Shown here piece by piece: positions 63,326-64,000 of a stretch of DNA of 64,000 nt. Position 1 is the first letter of the stretch. Every line of letters begins with the position of its first letter. A program made the position numbers and the translations under genes. The notes under the pieces are model-generated. The model was given only the letters and a program-made list of their open reading frames with translations, made no database searches and was not told the origin of the DNA. The DNA comes from Tenacibaculum sp. M341 (GTDB lineage Bacteria; Bacteroidota; Bacteroidia; Flavobacteriales; Flavobacteriaceae): positions 62,001 to 126,000 of the forward strand of contig NZ_SJXJ01000012.1 in NCBI RefSeq assembly GCF_004337695.1, in the 5' to 3' direction.

Positions 63326-64000
63326 ATGATGAATACATTATTTACTTACTTAAACAAACCTATTTACAAACACATCTTATTTTGGATTGCTGTATTCTCA
63401 TTCTATTTAGCTTTTGATAGAGTGTATTACGATTCTACACAAAAATTAATAGTTAATAAGTTAGCCTATCTCTTATTTCAAATGGGAACTGCCTATGGTA
63501 TCATTTATGGTATCTATCCTATTTATAAAAAGAGTAAAAATGTTTTAGTGTTTGTTGTATTAACATTTTTGTTGTTTGTACTATTGAATAGCATTTATGT
63601 TGCTTGGCATGCTTTTATGGATGTACCTCAGAGTAATACTTGTTACGCACGATTCAAATCTAGATTCGGACACCTTCCCTTTTGGGAACAAGTGTTTAGT
63701 TGGAGACGTGATTTTTTTGTCCTTACTTGGTTATTTATGCAGCCTACATTTTTTTTGATTCCCTTTTTATGGTACGAGAAAAACTTAAAATTATCTATTA
63801 CTAATGAGCAAAAGAAAATAGCAGAACTTAGCGCTTTAAAAAATCAATTAAATCCACATTTTTTATTCAACACCTTGAATAATTTATACGGATTAGCCTT
63901 AGAAAAATCGGATAAAACACCTCAGGTTATAGAACGATTATCGGATATTTTGGATTATATTTTATACAGATGTAAAGGCAAATACGTATCTCTAGAAAAA
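63326..64000 (+). CDS. LytS-type sensor histidine kinase, 3' end outside window
   Basis: 225 aa are visible from ATG 63326. Four membrane helices (KHILFWIAVFSFYLAF; LFQMGTAYGIIYGIYP; VFVVLTFLLFVLLNSI; FFVLTWLFMQPTFFLIPFLW) precede the phospho-acceptor motif LNPHFLFNTLNNLYGLA of the His_kinase family (LytS/YehU type). Such kinases pair with a LytTR response regulator, which would lie after the window edge. The ATP-binding domain is not seen. It may control the nearby DUF5916 group (inference). Confidence 0.92.
   Translation, partial: MMNTLFTYLNKPIYKHILFWIAVFSFYLAFDRVYYDSTQKLIVNKLAYLLFQMGTAYGIIYGIYPIYKKSKNVLVFVVLTFLLFVLLNSIYVAWHAFMDVPQSNTCYARFKSRFGHLPFWEQVFSWRRDFFVLTWLFMQPTFFLIPFLWYEKNLKLSITNEQKKIAELSALKNQLNPHFLFNTLNNLYGLALEKSDKTPQVIERLSDILDYILYRCKGKYVSLEK

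Noticed and set aside
1-64000. CRISPR array, tRNA or rRNA genes
   Set aside because: No regularly spaced repeats of CRISPR form and no tRNA cloverleaf or rRNA segment was seen by eye.

Overview
The window is AT-rich DNA from a marine-type member of the Flavobacteriaceae (phylum Bacteroidota), most like Tenacibaculum, Polaribacter or a close relative. The genus is inferred from gene content, not from a search. The evidence is -7 promoter boxes of the TAnnTTTG type, a gliding-type ABC ATPase (GldA), a type IX secretion sorting domain, outer-membrane families typical of the phylum (TonB receptors with carboxypeptidase-like repeats, Porin_10, DUF5686, DUF5916), TlpA lipoproteins with DUF4369-like N-termini, and a DNA polymerase III alpha subunit carrying its own proofreading domain. 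I saw no rRNA, tRNA, CRISPR array, insertion sequence or integrase.

Layout. 1-9138: a TPP-riboswitch-controlled TonB receptor (cut by the window edge), a three-gene acyl-CoA carboxylase operon, then a minus-strand thiamine salvage group (lipoprotein, thiamine-binding protein, PnuC-type transporter, P-loop kinase, ArfB). 9408-18408: a phosphopantetheinyl transferase, ahcY, and four tandem secreted fibre-like paralogues, each with its own terminator and promoter. 18560-23249: a 5-oxoproline operon (DUF2891 lipoprotein, Nramp-like transporter with an altered metal site, pxpABC). 23267-32761: two TlpA-like lipoproteins, dnaE, a decayed palindromic repeat, a 37-kDa nucleoid-associated-type protein, rnhB. 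32832-40627: a porin, a type IX-secreted phosphatase, NhaC with a newly spotted 55-aa membrane protein, and a DUF457-type membrane protein. 40698-52059: a sulfur amino-acid PLP enzyme with a divergent Lrp regulator, a K+-dependent membrane pyrophosphatase next to a soluble pyrophosphatase, DUF5686, pdhB, etfBA, a bifunctional nuclease. 52086-56438: a nucleoside transporter with an extra exported domain, a secreted caspase-like protein, and four small Cys-rich peptides with RiPP/bacteriocin-like leaders. 56546-64000: thyA-folA with small neighbours, gldA, a DUF4405-like membrane protein, a DUF5916 barrel and a LytS-type histidine kinase cut by the window edge.

Most of the window is housekeeping. 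The parts that look least described are the Cys-rich peptide cluster (55584-56438), whose two cysteine classes suggest a specific disulfide; the fibre-like paralogue array (11486-18408), whose ends are nearly identical while the middles differ, as in a recombination cassette system; the Nramp-like transporter that has lost its metal ligands inside a 5-oxoprolinase operon; and the secreted protein at 54461 with a His/Cys pair like clan CD peptidases.
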